Part shown: in pieces, positions 1-9,628 of the stretch
Position numbering within the stretch: position 1 is the first letter of the stretch
How the letters are laid out: each line of letters opens with the position of its first letter
Assembly (NCBI GenBank): GCA_002710265.1
Contig: PAJW01000008.1
Location: 7,600-21,414, forward strand
DNA from: Gammaproteobacteria bacterium
GTDB taxonomy: Bacteria > Pseudomonadota > Gammaproteobacteria > Magnimaribacterales > D2472
Direction: 5' to 3'
DNA length: 13,815 nt
The notes under the pieces: model-generated
What the model was told of the DNA's origin: nothing
What the model saw: the letters and a program-made list of their open reading frames with translations, nothing else
Database searches by the model: none
Program-made: the position numbers and the translations under genes

Positions 1-479
1 GTTTCATCTCCTATCTTTATTGATAGGCCGCCCATCATTGTTGGGTCTTTTGAAAAAAATATATTGGCATCTTTGCCATAAGTTAGTTTTAGCTTTTGTT
101 CTATATTGTCTTTTGCTTCTTCTCCAGGCTCAACCGCAACAAAAACCTCTACCGATTTTTGTTCTTTGTGTGCCTCTAATAACTCTTGATATGTTTCGTA
201 TATAGTTTCAAGAAGATTTAAGCGTTTGTTTTCAGCCAAAACTTCTATAAGTTTTTTTGAAGCATTTGATACGCTTTCTTCAAATAATTTTAAAAGAATG
301 TTTACTACCTCCTGCCTGGATAAGACCGGGTTTTCTATGGTATTGATAACTTCCTCGGTCATAGATGACATTGCCATTGTTTTTAGCTCAAGGGCCATTT
401 CATCAATAGTGTTTGATTCAACGGCGGATGAAAATAATGCTTTAGCATATGGTCTAGCTAGAGGAGTTAATTCAATCAT
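1..479 (-). CDS. atpH: ATP synthase F1 subunit delta (partial, 3' end off window)
   Basis: Delta subunit of the F1Fo ATP synthase. It forms part of the peripheral stalk that ties the alpha3beta3 head to subunit b, on the cytoplasmic face of the inner membrane. Reading leftward from the ATG at 477-479 gives 159 codons without a stop, beginning MIELTPLARPYAKALF, the usual family start (ARPYAKALF). A conserved C-terminal stretch ends in MMGGLSIKIGDE at the window edge. The E. coli protein is 177 residues, so roughly 18-20 residues are missing, normally the end that carries the GSI/GKL-type motif. Only three bases separate it from the atpF stop, so it is probably translationally coupled. The ribosome binding site is weak (GGAAC). 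Position after atpF and the sequence match make the identity secure. atpA would be expected next, beyond the left edge. Confidence 0.95.
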   Translation of the reverse strand, partial: MIELTPLARPYAKALFSSAVESNTIDEMALELKTMAMSSMTEEVINTIENPVLSRQEVVNILLKLFEESVSNASKKLIEVLAENKRLNLLETIYETYQELLEAHKEQKSVEVFVAVEPGEEAKDNIEQKLKLTYGKDANIFFSKDPTMMGGLSIKIGDE

Positions 480-482
480 TGT

Positions 483-953
483 TTATAGTTCCTCGGCTGC
501 TTTTTTGAGAATATCTTCATGCTTCTCTTTTGTTATTTCATCACCTAAGATTTTTTGGGTTGTGTCTATAATAATGTCAGACATTTGTTGTCTAAGCTCT
601 TCTTTGGCTTTATTGGTTTCATTTTCAATGGTTGTTGCTGCAGAAGTTAGTATCTTTTCAGCTTCTGCCTCAGCTTTTGTTGAAGCATCTGAAACAATCT
701 GAGATGCTCTGGTGTTGGCTTTTTCTAGAATTTCAGCCGCCTCTGCTTTAGCCTGATTAAGTTCTTTGTCAAAAGCAAGTTTTGCTTCTTCTAAAGAATC
801 ATCGGCTTTTTTTGCAGCCTCAAGGCCGTCAGATATTCTTTTCTCTCTTTCTTTCATAACGGAAAGAATTGGCGGATAGACGTATCTCCAACATATTGCT
901 ACAAATACAATCATTACAACTGCTTGGGCAAGTAAGGTTGCGTTAATATTCAT
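483..953 (-). CDS. atpF: ATP synthase Fo subunit b
   Basis: Subunit b of the ATP synthase peripheral stalk, usually present as a dimer. It is 156 residues, the same length as in E. coli. The N terminus MNINATLLAQAVVMIVFVAI is a single membrane span (about residues 5-24), followed by the conserved YVYPPI turn. From about residue 35 to the end the protein is a charged, alanine- and glutamate-rich helix typical of the b-dimer coiled coil, closing on a KAAEEL-type end that contacts delta. It lies between atpE (22-base gap) and atpH (3-base gap). The upstream Shine-Dalgarno is poor (TAAGA), while atpE has a strong one, which would favour more c than b subunits. No abnormality seen. Confidence 0.97.
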   Translation of the reverse strand: MNINATLLAQAVVMIVFVAICWRYVYPPILSVMKEREKRISDGLEAAKKADDSLEEAKLAFDKELNQAKAEAAEILEKANTRASQIVSDASTKAEAEAEKILTSAATTIENETNKAKEELRQQMSDIIIDTTQKILGDEITKEKHEDILKKAAEEL

Positions 954-975
954 GTCTTAGTTTTTTATATTTAGT

Positions 976-1206
<231 letters not shown>

Positions 1207-1220
1207 CTATAAGTTGAGGA

Positions 1221-2443
<1,223 letters not shown>

Positions 2444-2485
2444 ACTGCCGGCTATAGGGTTAATTAATTTTGTGTTCTGGCGGGA

Positions 2486-2514
2486 ATTATAGAAATATAT
2501 CTATTTATAAACAA
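2486..2514 (-). promoter_or_regulatory. Probable sigma70-type promoter of the atp operon
   Basis: Read on the minus strand, TTGTTT (2509-2514) and a perfect TATAAT (2486-2491) are separated by exactly 17 bases. They lie in the 76-base gap between the parB stop and the atpI start, so transcription would begin near 2479 and give a leader of about 35 bases. The -35 matches consensus at three of six positions. Placement and spacing support the call, but no transcript data are available. Confidence 0.65.
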
Positions 2515-2519
2515 GGTGT

Positions 2520-3365
2520 TTATTGTTTATTTTTTAGCTTTTTAATTATTGTATCTAGCTCGTCAAGCGTATTGTAAAAAATAGAGACCTTGCCTGCTTT
2601 TTTGTTTTTTGTATCGATTTCAATTTTATGCCCAAAACTTTCTGACATATCCCTTTCAACATTTAAAATATCTGTCTCTTTGGTTTTTTGTTTGATGTTT
2701 TTGTTTGTTGTTTTTTTTGATGTTATCCCGCTCAGGTCTTTTATTGATAGTTTGTTTTTTATGATTTTTTTTGCAGTTTCCTCTGCCTCCTTTTGTTCCA
2801 TGGATGCCAATAGTTTTGCATGGCCTTTTTCAATCTCACCCCTTGAAAGCATCTCTAAAACAGCGCTTGGTAAGGATAGTATTCTTAAGGTGTTTGCAAT
2901 TGTGCTTCTTGCCTTTCCGGTTGAGTTTGCTACCTCGTCTTGTGTTAAGCCAAACTCTCTTTTAAGCCTGTCTAACCCCCTTGCTTCTTCAACAGGATTG
3001 AGGTCTTCTCTTTGAAGGTTTTCTATTAAAGCCGAAATAAGGGCATCTTGGTCTTGTTTTTGATCAACAAGGCATGGTATTGATGATAAGCCGGCTTTCT
3101 TTGAGGCCCTTAACCGCCTTTCTCCAGCTATTACCTCATACTCATTTAAACCTAATTCTCTAACAAGAATTGGTGATAAGACCCCCTGGTTTTTAATTGA
3201 TTTTGTTAGCTCGTCTAGCTTTTCATCGTCAAAATTTGATCTTGGTTGAAACCTTCCTGGTTTTATCTTATTTAAATCGATTTCTTTTACCGTTCTTTGG
3301 TTGGTTGTGGTTTGGCCCAGCAAGGCATCAAGGCCCTTGTTGAGTATTTTTTTATCTTCAGACAT
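2520..3365 (-). CDS. parB: Chromosome partitioning protein ParB
   Basis: ParB is a CTP-dependent DNA clamp that loads at parS and, with ParA, segregates the origin region. It is 281 residues from the ATG at 3363-3365. The N-terminal KKILNKGLDALLG motif contacts ParA. The CTP-binding domain carries GERRLRA (81-87) and ENLQREDLNPVEEA (115-128). A helix-turn-helix for parS lies at about 138-166 (LTQDEVANSTG then KARSTIANTLRIL). A lysine-rich linker (about 205-232) leads to a C-terminal dimerisation segment. A TTG two codons upstream also opens the frame, but it abuts the Shine-Dalgarno, so I chose the ATG. It overlaps the parA stop by eight bases. A matching parS is at 13708-13721. Confidence 0.96.
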   Translation of the reverse strand: MSEDKKILNKGLDALLGQTTTNQRTVKEIDLNKIKPGRFQPRSNFDDEKLDELTKSIKNQGVLSPILVRELGLNEYEVIAGERRLRASKKAGLSSIPCLVDQKQDQDALISALIENLQREDLNPVEEARGLDRLKREFGLTQDEVANSTGKARSTIANTLRILSLPSAVLEMLSRGEIEKGHAKLLASMEQKEAEETAKKIIKNKLSIKDLSGITSKKTTNKNIKQKTKETDILNVERDMSESFGHKIEIDTKNKKAGKVSIFYNTLDELDTIIKKLKNKQ

Positions 3366-4119
3366 ATTCAATCCTTCTTATAAGCTCTCCGGCTAAGGCA
3401 AGGTAAGCCTTTGCACCATATGAGTTTGGCATATATTTTATACCCGAAATGCCGTGGCTTGGTGCCTCTGCTAATTTTACATTTCTTGGAATTAGTGTGT
3501 TAAAAATCAATGATGGGAAATGTTTCTCGAGCTCGTCTGAAACCTCTTTGGCTAGGTTATTTCTCATATCAACCATTGTTCTTACAATACCTAAAACCCT
3601 GTTTGATGTCATGTTTTTGCTTGAAAGTGTTTCAATTGTTTTCATTAGTCCTGTAATTCCCTCAAGCGAATAATACTCGCACTGAAGGGGTATTAGTGTC
3701 CCTGATGCGCAAAAAAGAGCCTCAATTGTGAGCTGATTAAGTGTGGGAGGGGTATCTATTATTGTATAGTCATAAAAGTCTTCGAAAGGCTTTAAGCTCG
3801 ATGATAAAAAGCCTTGGTTGCCATCGTTTCTTATGGCGACCTCTAGTGCAATTAGGTCTTCTCCACTAGGTATAACATCATAATTGTCGGGGCTTGTTTG
3901 AATACATTCTTTTACTGCGGCTTTTTCAAAATAATGGGCGTAAAGGGTTTTTATTTTTTCAGGTTGAATGCCTGCTGCCGTTGTTGCATTTCCTTGAGGG
4001 TCTAGGTCAATTAAGAGTGTTTTTCTTTTAGTTGCTGCTAGCGATGCGGCGAGGTTAATTGCTGTGGTTGTTTTTCCCACGCCGCCTTTTTGATTTGCAA
4101 TTGCGATTACCTTGTTCAT
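3358..4119 (-). CDS. parA: Chromosome partitioning ATPase ParA (Soj-type)
   Basis: ParA is a Walker-type ATPase that binds the nucleoid non-specifically and moves ParB-parS complexes as ATP is hydrolysed. It is 253 residues, the normal size for a chromosomal Soj-type protein without an N-terminal DNA-binding extension. The deviant Walker A KGGVGKTT is at 11-18 with its signature lysine (Lys11). The switch I region follows LLIDLDPQGNATTAAG (35-50), and Walker B is in YTIIDTPPTLNQLT. Its ATG overlaps the rsmG stop as ATGA, and its own stop overlaps parB. This places it in a coupled rsmG-parA-parB string, standard for origin-proximal parAB. No missing residue seen. Confidence 0.97.
   Translation of the reverse strand: MNKVIAIANQKGGVGKTTTAINLAASLAATKRKTLLIDLDPQGNATTAAGIQPEKIKTLYAHYFEKAAVKECIQTSPDNYDVIPSGEDLIALEVAIRNDGNQGFLSSSLKPFEDFYDYTIIDTPPTLNQLTIEALFCASGTLIPLQCEYYSLEGITGLMKTIETLSSKNMTSNRVLGIVRTMVDMRNNLAKEVSDELEKHFPSLIFNTLIPRNVKLAEAPSHGISGIKYMPNSYGAKAYLALAGELIRRIEYV
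3372..3379 (-). promoter_or_regulatory. parB ribosome binding site that decides the start codon
   Basis: On the minus strand the sequence reads AAGAAGGA, with the AAGGA core at 3372-3376. The core ends six bases before the ATG at 3363-3365, an ideal distance. The alternative TTG at 3369-3371 directly touches the core and could not be used efficiently. The site lies inside the end of parA. Confidence 0.75.
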
Positions 4120-4721
4120 TTTAGACCTATCTTTACTAGATGTCTTTCTGCCTGTTTGTTGTCTAGTTTGATTATTTCACATGTTAGTTGTTTTGTATTT
4201 AATACTTCCATCTCCTTGTTTATTTTTTTTATCGTTCCTTTTAAAAGCAGGTATTTTGTGTTTGGTGTTATGTTGTTTTTTGTAATATTTATTATTTTGT
4301 TTATATCCGCAAACGCCCTTGCTGTAATTATGTCGTATTTTCCGATGTTGTTATTCTCATTAATATTTTCATTAATTATTTTGGTGTTGTTGAGGTTTAG
4401 CTCGTCTATTGTTTTTTTTAAAAAATAACACTTTTTGCTGCTACTTTCGACCATGCTAACTTCGTTTTTTGGCCTTAAGAGACTTATTAAAATACCAGGA
4501 AACCCCCCTCCGGAGCCCAGGTCGAGAACCGAACCAGTCTTTTCAATCTCGCGTACTATTGGTAAGCAGTCAAGAATATCTTTTTCAAAAACCTCATTGA
4601 AATTTTTTCTTACAAAAATGTTGTGGGTTTGATTAAACTCAAGAGCTAGGTTTATAAAGGTTTTTATTTTTTCTATGTTTTTTTTGTCAATACCTGGTAA
4701 TGCTTTGTTTATATCAAGCAT
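4116..4721 (-). CDS. rsmG: 16S rRNA (guanine527-N7)-methyltransferase RsmG
   Basis: RsmG (GidB) uses S-adenosylmethionine to methylate N7 of G527 in 16S rRNA; its loss causes low-level streptomycin resistance in other bacteria. From the ATG at 4719-4721 it is 201 residues (E. coli 207). The cofactor-binding motif I is [12 protein letters not shown] (65-76), followed by an acidic strand end VESSSKK (91-97) and the conserved TARAFADI (133-140). An upstream TTG (4731-4733) would add four residues. I prefer the ATG because it gives an eight-base overlap with mnmG of the same form as parA/parB, though neither start has a clear ribosome binding site. The sense strand is very A-rich and the C-terminal third is lysine- and asparagine-heavy, like mnmG. 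Confidence 0.93.
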   Translation of the reverse strand: MLDINKALPGIDKKNIEKIKTFINLALEFNQTHNIFVRKNFNEVFEKDILDCLPIVREIEKTGSVLDLGSGGGFPGILISLLRPKNEVSMVESSSKKCYFLKKTIDELNLNNTKIINENINENNNIGKYDIITARAFADINKIINITKNNITPNTKYLLLKGTIKKINKEMEVLNTKQLTCEIIKLDNKQAERHLVKIGLK

Positions 4722-6561
4722 TTTCTGATACAAGGTCTCTTTTTTTTATGTGAATTAATATAAGGTTTATTGCTGCTGGTGTTATGCCCTCTATTGATGA
4801 TGCGTCGCCTATTGTTCTTGGTTTTCTTTGTGCCAGTTTTTCGCGAACCTCGTTGGACAGACCGTTTATATCTCTATAGTTTATTTCTGTTGGTATTTTT
4901 TTGTTGTTCTGTTTCTTTGTTTTTTTTATTTCTCTAAGTTGTTTATTTATATAACCAGAGTATTTTATTTCGGTGATTGCTCTTTGAAAGAGGGGTTTGT
5001 TTTTTTTGTCTGCTTTAAATAGTTTTTTTTCATCTACGTCGTTTCTTGAGAGCAGTTGGAAAACCGTTTTGTTTTCTTTAAGTTTTATTTTTTTATTTTC
5101 CTTGTTTATAAAAAGGTTTGTTTTTGTTTTTTTTAAGATTTTTTCTACGAAGTCTTTGTAATTTTGTTCATTTTTTAAAAACCTCTCTTCTGCTTCTTTA
5201 CTAACAATGCCATTTTTTTTAGCTTTTTGTAACAGTCTTTGTTCCGCGTTGTTTTGTGAGAGCAAAAGCCTGTGCTCGGCTCTGCTTGTAAACATTCTGT
5301 ATGGTTCGGTTATTCCGTGTGACGTTAAGTCGTCGATCATTACGCCGATATATGACTCGTCCCTCCCTAGAATCATTTCGCTTGTTTTTTTTATGGCGTT
5401 GCTTGCGTTAATTCCTGCTATAAGCCCCTGAGCTGCTGCTTCTTCATAGCCGGTTGTTCCATTAATTTGTCCTGCTAAATAGAGGTTGCTAAAATACTTT
5501 GTTTCAAGGGTTTTGTTTAGTGTTCTTGGGTCCACAAAATCATACTCAACAGCATAGCCATATTCTGTAATTACTGCGCTCTCCAGTCCTGCAATCGAGT
5601 GAATAAACTTTTTTTGAACTTTGTGTGGCAGGCTGGTTGATATGCCGTTTGGGTAAACAAGGTCCTTGTTGATGCCCTCTGGTTCTATAAAAATTTGGTG
5701 GCTTTCTTTGCTCTCAAACTTTTTAACTTTATCTTCAATTGAAGGACAGTATCTTGGGCCTATTCCTTTTATTTCTCCTGAATACATTGCAGAAAGGTGG
5801 GTGTTTTCTTTAATGATTTTATGTGTGTTTTTGTTGGTTCTTGTAATAAAACATGAAAGTTGTTTTTTGTGTTTTTTGGGTGGGTTGGCCAAAGACATCC
5901 ATGGTGTTGGTTTTTCGCCAGGTTGCTCCTCCATTGCTCCCAGGTTTATGCTTGAAAGCTTAATTCTTGCAGGCGTTCCTGTTTTCAGTCTCCCCATGCT
6001 GAGATCTAGTGAATAAAGCCTTTTTGACAAAGGGATTGATGATGGGTCTCCAACTCTGCCCCCTTCTTTAACCTCGTTGCCTGTATACATTTTCCCGTTT
6101 AAAAAAGTGCCTGTTGTTAGTATTACTTTTTTTGAATAGTATGTTTTTTGTTTTGTAATAACTCCTTTGATTTTGTTGTCTTTGATTATGAAATCTATAA
6201 CCTCATCTTCTATTGTTTTAATGTTTGTTTTTTTTAATATCTTTTGTACAGATTTTTTATAGAGCTCTCTGTCACACTGAACTCTTAAGGCCTGAACAGC
6301 ATCTCCCTTTCTCGTGTTTAGAGTTCTGTACTGAATTCCAGAAAAGTCGGTGGCAACAGCCATTAGTCCGCCCATTGCATCTATTTCTCTAACTATGTGA
6401 GATTTTCCAAGCCCCCCAATTGCGGGATTGCATGACATTTGACCAATTTTAGATATGTCCATTGTAATAAGGGCGCAACTCAACCCAGACCGATACACAG
6501 AATGCGCCGCCTCAGATCCTGCGTGACCACCCCCGATCACAATTACATCAAACTTATACAT
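4714..6561 (-). CDS. mnmG: tRNA uridine-5-carboxymethylaminomethyl modification enzyme MnmG
   Basis: MnmG (GidA) is the FAD-containing partner of MnmE. Together they install the (carboxymethyl)aminomethyl group on wobble U34 of certain tRNAs. It is 615 residues (E. coli 629). The FAD-binding glycine motif is [14 protein letters not shown] (6-19). Conserved blocks include [14 protein letters not shown] (42-55), [11 protein letters not shown] (151-161) and [11 protein letters not shown] (268-278), whose Cys272 corresponds to the functional E. coli Cys277. The NAD/FAD fold resumes at [17 protein letters not shown] (364-380). The C-terminal MnmE/tRNA-binding part has drifted to a lysine- and asparagine-rich composition at about 430-565 but ends with the expected helical bundle. 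The start [11 protein letters not shown] agrees with the family, although no Shine-Dalgarno precedes it. Confidence 0.98.
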   Translation of the reverse strand: MYKFDVIVIGGGHAGSEAAHSVYRSGLSCALITMDISKIGQMSCNPAIGGLGKSHIVREIDAMGGLMAVATDFSGIQYRTLNTRKGDAVQALRVQCDRELYKKSVQKILKKTNIKTIEDEVIDFIIKDNKIKGVITKQKTYYSKKVILTTGTFLNGKMYTGNEVKEGGRVGDPSSIPLSKRLYSLDLSMGRLKTGTPARIKLSSINLGAMEEQPGEKPTPWMSLANPPKKHKKQLSCFITRTNKNTHKIIKENTHLSAMYSGEIKGIGPRYCPSIEDKVKKFESKESHQIFIEPEGINKDLVYPNGISTSLPHKVQKKFIHSIAGLESAVITEYGYAVEYDFVDPRTLNKTLETKYFSNLYLAGQINGTTGYEEAAAQGLIAGINASNAIKKTSEMILGRDESYIGVMIDDLTSHGITEPYRMFTSRAEHRLLLSQNNAEQRLLQKAKKNGIVSKEAEERFLKNEQNYKDFVEKILKKTKTNLFINKENKKIKLKENKTVFQLLSRNDVDEKKLFKADKKNKPLFQRAITEIKYSGYINKQLREIKKTKKQNNKKIPTEINYRDINGLSNEVREKLAQRKPRTIGDASSIEGITPAAINLILIHIKKRDLVSENA

Positions 6562-6773
6562 AAATTAATAAACTAATAATATCTATATTATATACTTTTT
6601 GTTATTTCTATTAGGAGGGCCAGTTTTGTTAATAAGTACTCAAAGCCCTTCCCAAAACAGCAAAAATTTGAAATATAAAGCTTTTAAAATATTCTTAATT
6701 CAGCCCCTTACAAACCCTTAATAAGTTGTTTATAAAAAAAAACTTAAAACAACCAACACAAGATATTCACAAG
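6562..6773. other. mnmE-mnmG intergenic region, possible origin-like element
   Basis: This 212-base AT-rich gap separates two co-oriented genes and holds no credible ORF. It contains three sequences one mismatch from the DnaA-box form TTATNCACA: TTATACATA (6554-6562, plus, running into mnmG), TTATAAACA (6727-6735, minus) and ATATTCACA (6763-6771, plus). It also has CCCTTA repeated ten bases apart (6705-6710 and 6715-6720) and a 7-bp inverted repeat GTTGTTT/AAACAAC (6725-6731 and 6747-6753) around an A-rich loop. In E. coli and Vibrio oriC sits just upstream of mnmG, so position favours a regulatory or origin role. The boxes are weak, and no terminator for mnmE was recognised. Confidence 0.35.
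6587..6592 (-). promoter_or_regulatory. Possible -10 element for mnmG-rsmG-parAB
   Basis: A perfect TATAAT on the minus strand lies 25 bases before the mnmG ATG. No good -35 is found at 16-18 bases, so this is only a candidate. It would yield a leader of about 18 AT-rich bases with no Shine-Dalgarno. Confidence 0.4.
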
Positions 6774-8087
6774 TTATTTACCAATACAGAAAGAACTAAA
6801 AATATCTCCCAGCAGAGAATCGGAGAATTTTTTTCCAATAAGCTCATCAAGATGAGACCGAGAGTTTTTCAAATCTTCAGCAACAAGCTCTAACTCCTTA
6901 TTATTTTTCAAACCCTCCAAAGCGCTTTCAAGATTACCAACAACACTATTAAAAATTTTTACATGCCTATCTCTTATTAAATATACAGACTCCGACTGAT
7001 TAACCTCTTCATTAAAAAAGCTAACAATAGCTTTCTTTAGGTCAGAAAACCCAGCACCTGTTTTTGCTGAAACACAAAAATCAAACAAATCATTATCAGC
7101 AGTGTTTATATCAACCTTGTTTTGAATAGAAAGAAACATAGCCCCAGGCTGGACACTTCTTAGCTTGGAGACCAAATCTTCATCATGTTTTTCAAAAACA
7201 CCCAACACAATATCGGCTTCCTGTAGCTGGGCTAGAGACATCTGAATTCCTTTTTCTTCAACAACATCATCAGTTTCTCTAACACCAGCGGTATCAAAAA
7301 CAGAAAAAACGCTAGACCTAAAAAAAACTTCTGAGCTTATAAGATCCCTGGTTGTCCCGGGCTGGTCTGCAACAATAGCCCTCTCATAACCCACCAATCT
7401 ATTAAAAACAGATGATTTACCTGAGTTTGGTGGCCCAACAAGAAGAACACTTTTCTTGGTAGAAACCTCTTTTCTGCTTGCACAAAGAGAAACAAAAGAG
7501 CTGAAATCTTCCACAAGAAGACCAAGGTCAGAGACTAACAAATCATCCATAAAGACCTCACCCTCATCAGAAAAATCAATCTCACCCTCCACCCTTATAC
7601 GAGCCTCATTTATTCTATTTGAAAAACCATCCATTCTTTTAGACAAATCTCCAAACAAAGAAGCCCCGGATAAAAAAACCTCTTTTGATGAGGTGCTGTC
7701 AACAAAATCAGACAAAGACTCTGCTTCATTCAAGCTTATTTTGTCATTTAAAAAAGCTCTTTTTGTAAACTCACCAGGAGCTGCCTCAGAAAAACCAATC
7801 TTTTTAAAAACATCAATTATTAAAGACATTACACCAAGGCTTCCATGAGCATACACCTCAAACGAATCCTCGCCCGTGTAGCTTTGGGGCCCAGAAAAAA
7901 CCACCAACCCAACCTTGTCAACAAGAACTTCCTCATCTTTCATTTCTGCCAGATAAAACTTTCTGGGCTCAAACCCAGACAAACCAAACAACAAATTTAG
8001 ATATTTGAGACAACCCTCACCCGAAACCCTAAAAACACAAATAGCTGACTTAACCGGAGGGGTGGCCAGGGCATAAACAACCGACAT
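6774..8087 (-). CDS. mnmE: tRNA modification GTPase MnmE
   Basis: MnmE (TrmE) is the GTPase that works with MnmG on tRNA wobble U34. It is 437 residues (E. coli 454). The N-terminal tetrahydrofolate-binding domain includes SYTGEDSFEVYAHG (69-82) and PGEFTKRAFLNDKISL (104-119). The inserted G domain has G1 GPPNSGKS (218-225), the DQPGTTRD switch (241-248), G3 DTAG (265-268) and G4 NKVD (323-326). The C-terminal FCIGK motif is intact with Cys434, the catalytically important cysteine (E. coli Cys451). It starts six bases after the yidC stop, with only a weak ribosome binding site. Its sense strand is G-rich relative to C, unlike its partner gene mnmG on the same strand. Confidence 0.98.
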   Translation of the reverse strand: MSVVYALATPPVKSAICVFRVSGEGCLKYLNLLFGLSGFEPRKFYLAEMKDEEVLVDKVGLVVFSGPQSYTGEDSFEVYAHGSLGVMSLIIDVFKKIGFSEAAPGEFTKRAFLNDKISLNEAESLSDFVDSTSSKEVFLSGASLFGDLSKRMDGFSNRINEARIRVEGEIDFSDEGEVFMDDLLVSDLGLLVEDFSSFVSLCASRKEVSTKKSVLLVGPPNSGKSSVFNRLVGYERAIVADQPGTTRDLISSEVFFRSSVFSVFDTAGVRETDDVVEEKGIQMSLAQLQEADIVLGVFEKHDEDLVSKLRSVQPGAMFLSIQNKVDINTADNDLFDFCVSAKTGAGFSDLKKAIVSFFNEEVNQSESVYLIRDRHVKIFNSVVGNLESALEGLKNNKELELVAEDLKNSRSHLDELIGKKFSDSLLGDIFSSFCIGK

Positions 8088-8093
8088 ATTTAG

Positions 8094-9620
8094 TTACTCA
8101 AGCAAGGCATTGCTTTTTTTGTACATATAAGCCTGTTGCAGTAGCTGAACCCCTGTGTTTACAACCATATATAGACCCAGAGCGGCGGGCATAAAAACAA
8201 AGAAAACAGAAAACATTATTGGCATATAGCGCATTATTTGAGCTTGGGTTGGGTCCATGCCAGCAGGCTGCGGGTTAAGTCTTTGGGTTAAGGTCATCAA
8301 GAGAGCAAAAAGTATTGGAAATATAAAATAAGGGTCGGGCACAGACAGGTCCGTCCATATACCAAAAGAACTATGCCTAAGCTCAACCATCTCCCTTAGC
8401 GCAAAGAAAAAACCTATAAAAAAAGGCATTTGTATAAACATTGGAAGACAGCCGCCTAAAGGGTTTGCCCCATGTTTTTTAAATAGCTTCATTGTTTCTG
8501 TTTGTGTCTTTTGCGCATCGCCCTTATATCTTTCTTTAATCTCGTTGAGCTCCGGGGTAATTTTTTTCATGGCAGCCATCGAGGTGAAAGCCTTGGCAGT
8601 AACAGGCCAGAAAACCAATTTAATCAACAGGGTAAAGATAACAATCGTCAGCCCCCAGTTATTAACATATTCGTTTATGTTGTCCATAACCCAAACCATG
8701 GGTTGGGCCAAAAACCAAAACCAACCCATCTCAATTGAAAGCTCTAAACTATCAGCTCTTTGCATTAAATCTTTTCTTATTTTTGGCCCGATAAAAATTC
8801 TATGCTCGTGTTCATAAACCAACGAACCGGCTGATGAGCTTTCAACCGTATAACCCATTCGATATAAACCACCCTCGCTAGGCAGAGCATAGAAATTATA
8901 AATATTTTCATCAGACCCCAACAGGGCTGCAAAAAAATATTTCTGCACAAACGCTATCCAACCAGACCTTGATAGTGCCTCAACCCCACCCTCTTTATCA
9001 ACCTGATTAAGTTTTATTGTTTCATATGGCTCACTGTCAGTGCTCATAGCAACACCTAAAAAAGAACCGTTGTTCATCATCCCACCACTTAGGGCGTCTT
9101 GTTTTAGGTCAAGGGCTCTACCGCTTGTTCTATACAAACCAGCATAAGATTTTCCCTGAACACCCCCGACCACTGAATCCAAAACGGATATCTCATAATC
9201 TGTATCCGACAAAGAAATAGTCTTAGCAATCCCAGAGGCTTTATCCACTAACATTACATACCCCTCGCCAGCCTCTGACAACTCATAAGACGGACTACTC
9301 CCTGTGAAACCACTTTTGAAATAATAGTTAAAAGCAGACTCGTTTCCAAAAACCCTAAAACCCAAAGAACCAACAACCTGCTCTACGGGGTGTTTTTTTA
9401 AACGGGCCTCTATTATGGAGCCACTTTCAATTGAAATAACAATAAACAGCTCCTCGTTCTCAATAGCAATATGATCTTCGCCCAAGCCAATTTGGCCCAT
9501 AGACTCGACAAGCGTCATATGGCTTTCAATCGCTTCTATTTTTTTTTCTGAAGTCCACTCAAACAACAGGGCGCCTGATAGAACAACAATGATTAACCAA
9601 TAAATGTTTCTTATATTCAT
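8094..9620 (-). CDS. yidC: Membrane protein insertase YidC
   Basis: YidC inserts and folds inner-membrane proteins, alone or with SecYEG; subunit c of ATP synthase, encoded in this window, is a classic client. It is 508 residues (E. coli 548). An N-terminal anchor span (about 6-21) is followed by a large periplasmic beta domain with the family motif GWIAFVQKYFFAALL (220-234). The five-span core then begins near 323, with TSMAAMKK (346-353), NPLGGCLPMFIQMPFF (386-401) and YMPIMFSVFFVFMP (465-478). The groove arginine of E. coli (Arg366) aligns with Lys334, a conservative positive residue. The C-terminal tail is short (KKSNALLE). It lies eight bases after rnpA, leaving no room for yidD. Confidence 0.98.
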   Translation of the reverse strand: MNIRNIYWLIIVVLSGALLFEWTSEKKIEAIESHMTLVESMGQIGLGEDHIAIENEELFIVISIESGSIIEARLKKHPVEQVVGSLGFRVFGNESAFNYYFKSGFTGSSPSYELSEAGEGYVMLVDKASGIAKTISLSDTDYEISVLDSVVGGVQGKSYAGLYRTSGRALDLKQDALSGGMMNNGSFLGVAMSTDSEPYETIKLNQVDKEGGVEALSRSGWIAFVQKYFFAALLGSDENIYNFYALPSEGGLYRMGYTVESSSAGSLVYEHEHRIFIGPKIRKDLMQRADSLELSIEMGWFWFLAQPMVWVMDNINEYVNNWGLTIVIFTLLIKLVFWPVTAKAFTSMAAMKKITPELNEIKERYKGDAQKTQTETMKLFKKHGANPLGGCLPMFIQMPFFIGFFFALREMVELRHSSFGIWTDLSVPDPYFIFPILFALLMTLTQRLNPQPAGMDPTQAQIMRYMPIMFSVFFVFMPAALGLYMVVNTGVQLLQQAYMYKKSNALLE

Positions 9621-9628
9621 TTTCTATT

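Noticed and set aside
226..702. Long open frame on the plus strand opposite atpF and atpH
   Set aside because: It lies antisense to two clearly conserved genes, has serine-rich low-complexity content and no family resemblance.
2590..3015. Plus-strand open frame opposite parB
   Set aside because: It mirrors the lysine-rich parB sense strand and gives a phenylalanine/serine-rich translation; no ribosome binding site or homology recognised.
3369..3371. TTG as the parB start
   Set aside because: It directly abuts the AAGGA core, whereas the ATG at 3363-3365 has ideal six-base spacing.
6615..6658. GAGGGC/GCCCTT and GTTTTG/CAAAAC short inverted repeats upstream of mnmG
   Set aside because: Arms are short, imperfect and widely spaced; no terminator or attenuator can be supported.
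6725..6753. Inverted repeat GTTGTTT/AAACAAC after mnmE considered as a terminator
   Set aside because: The stem is only 7 bp and AT-rich, the loop is 15 bases, and the T run is in the loop, not after the stem.
7456..7848. Plus-strand open frame opposite mnmE
   Set aside because: Antisense to a complete conserved gene with all its motifs; composition is a shadow of that gene.
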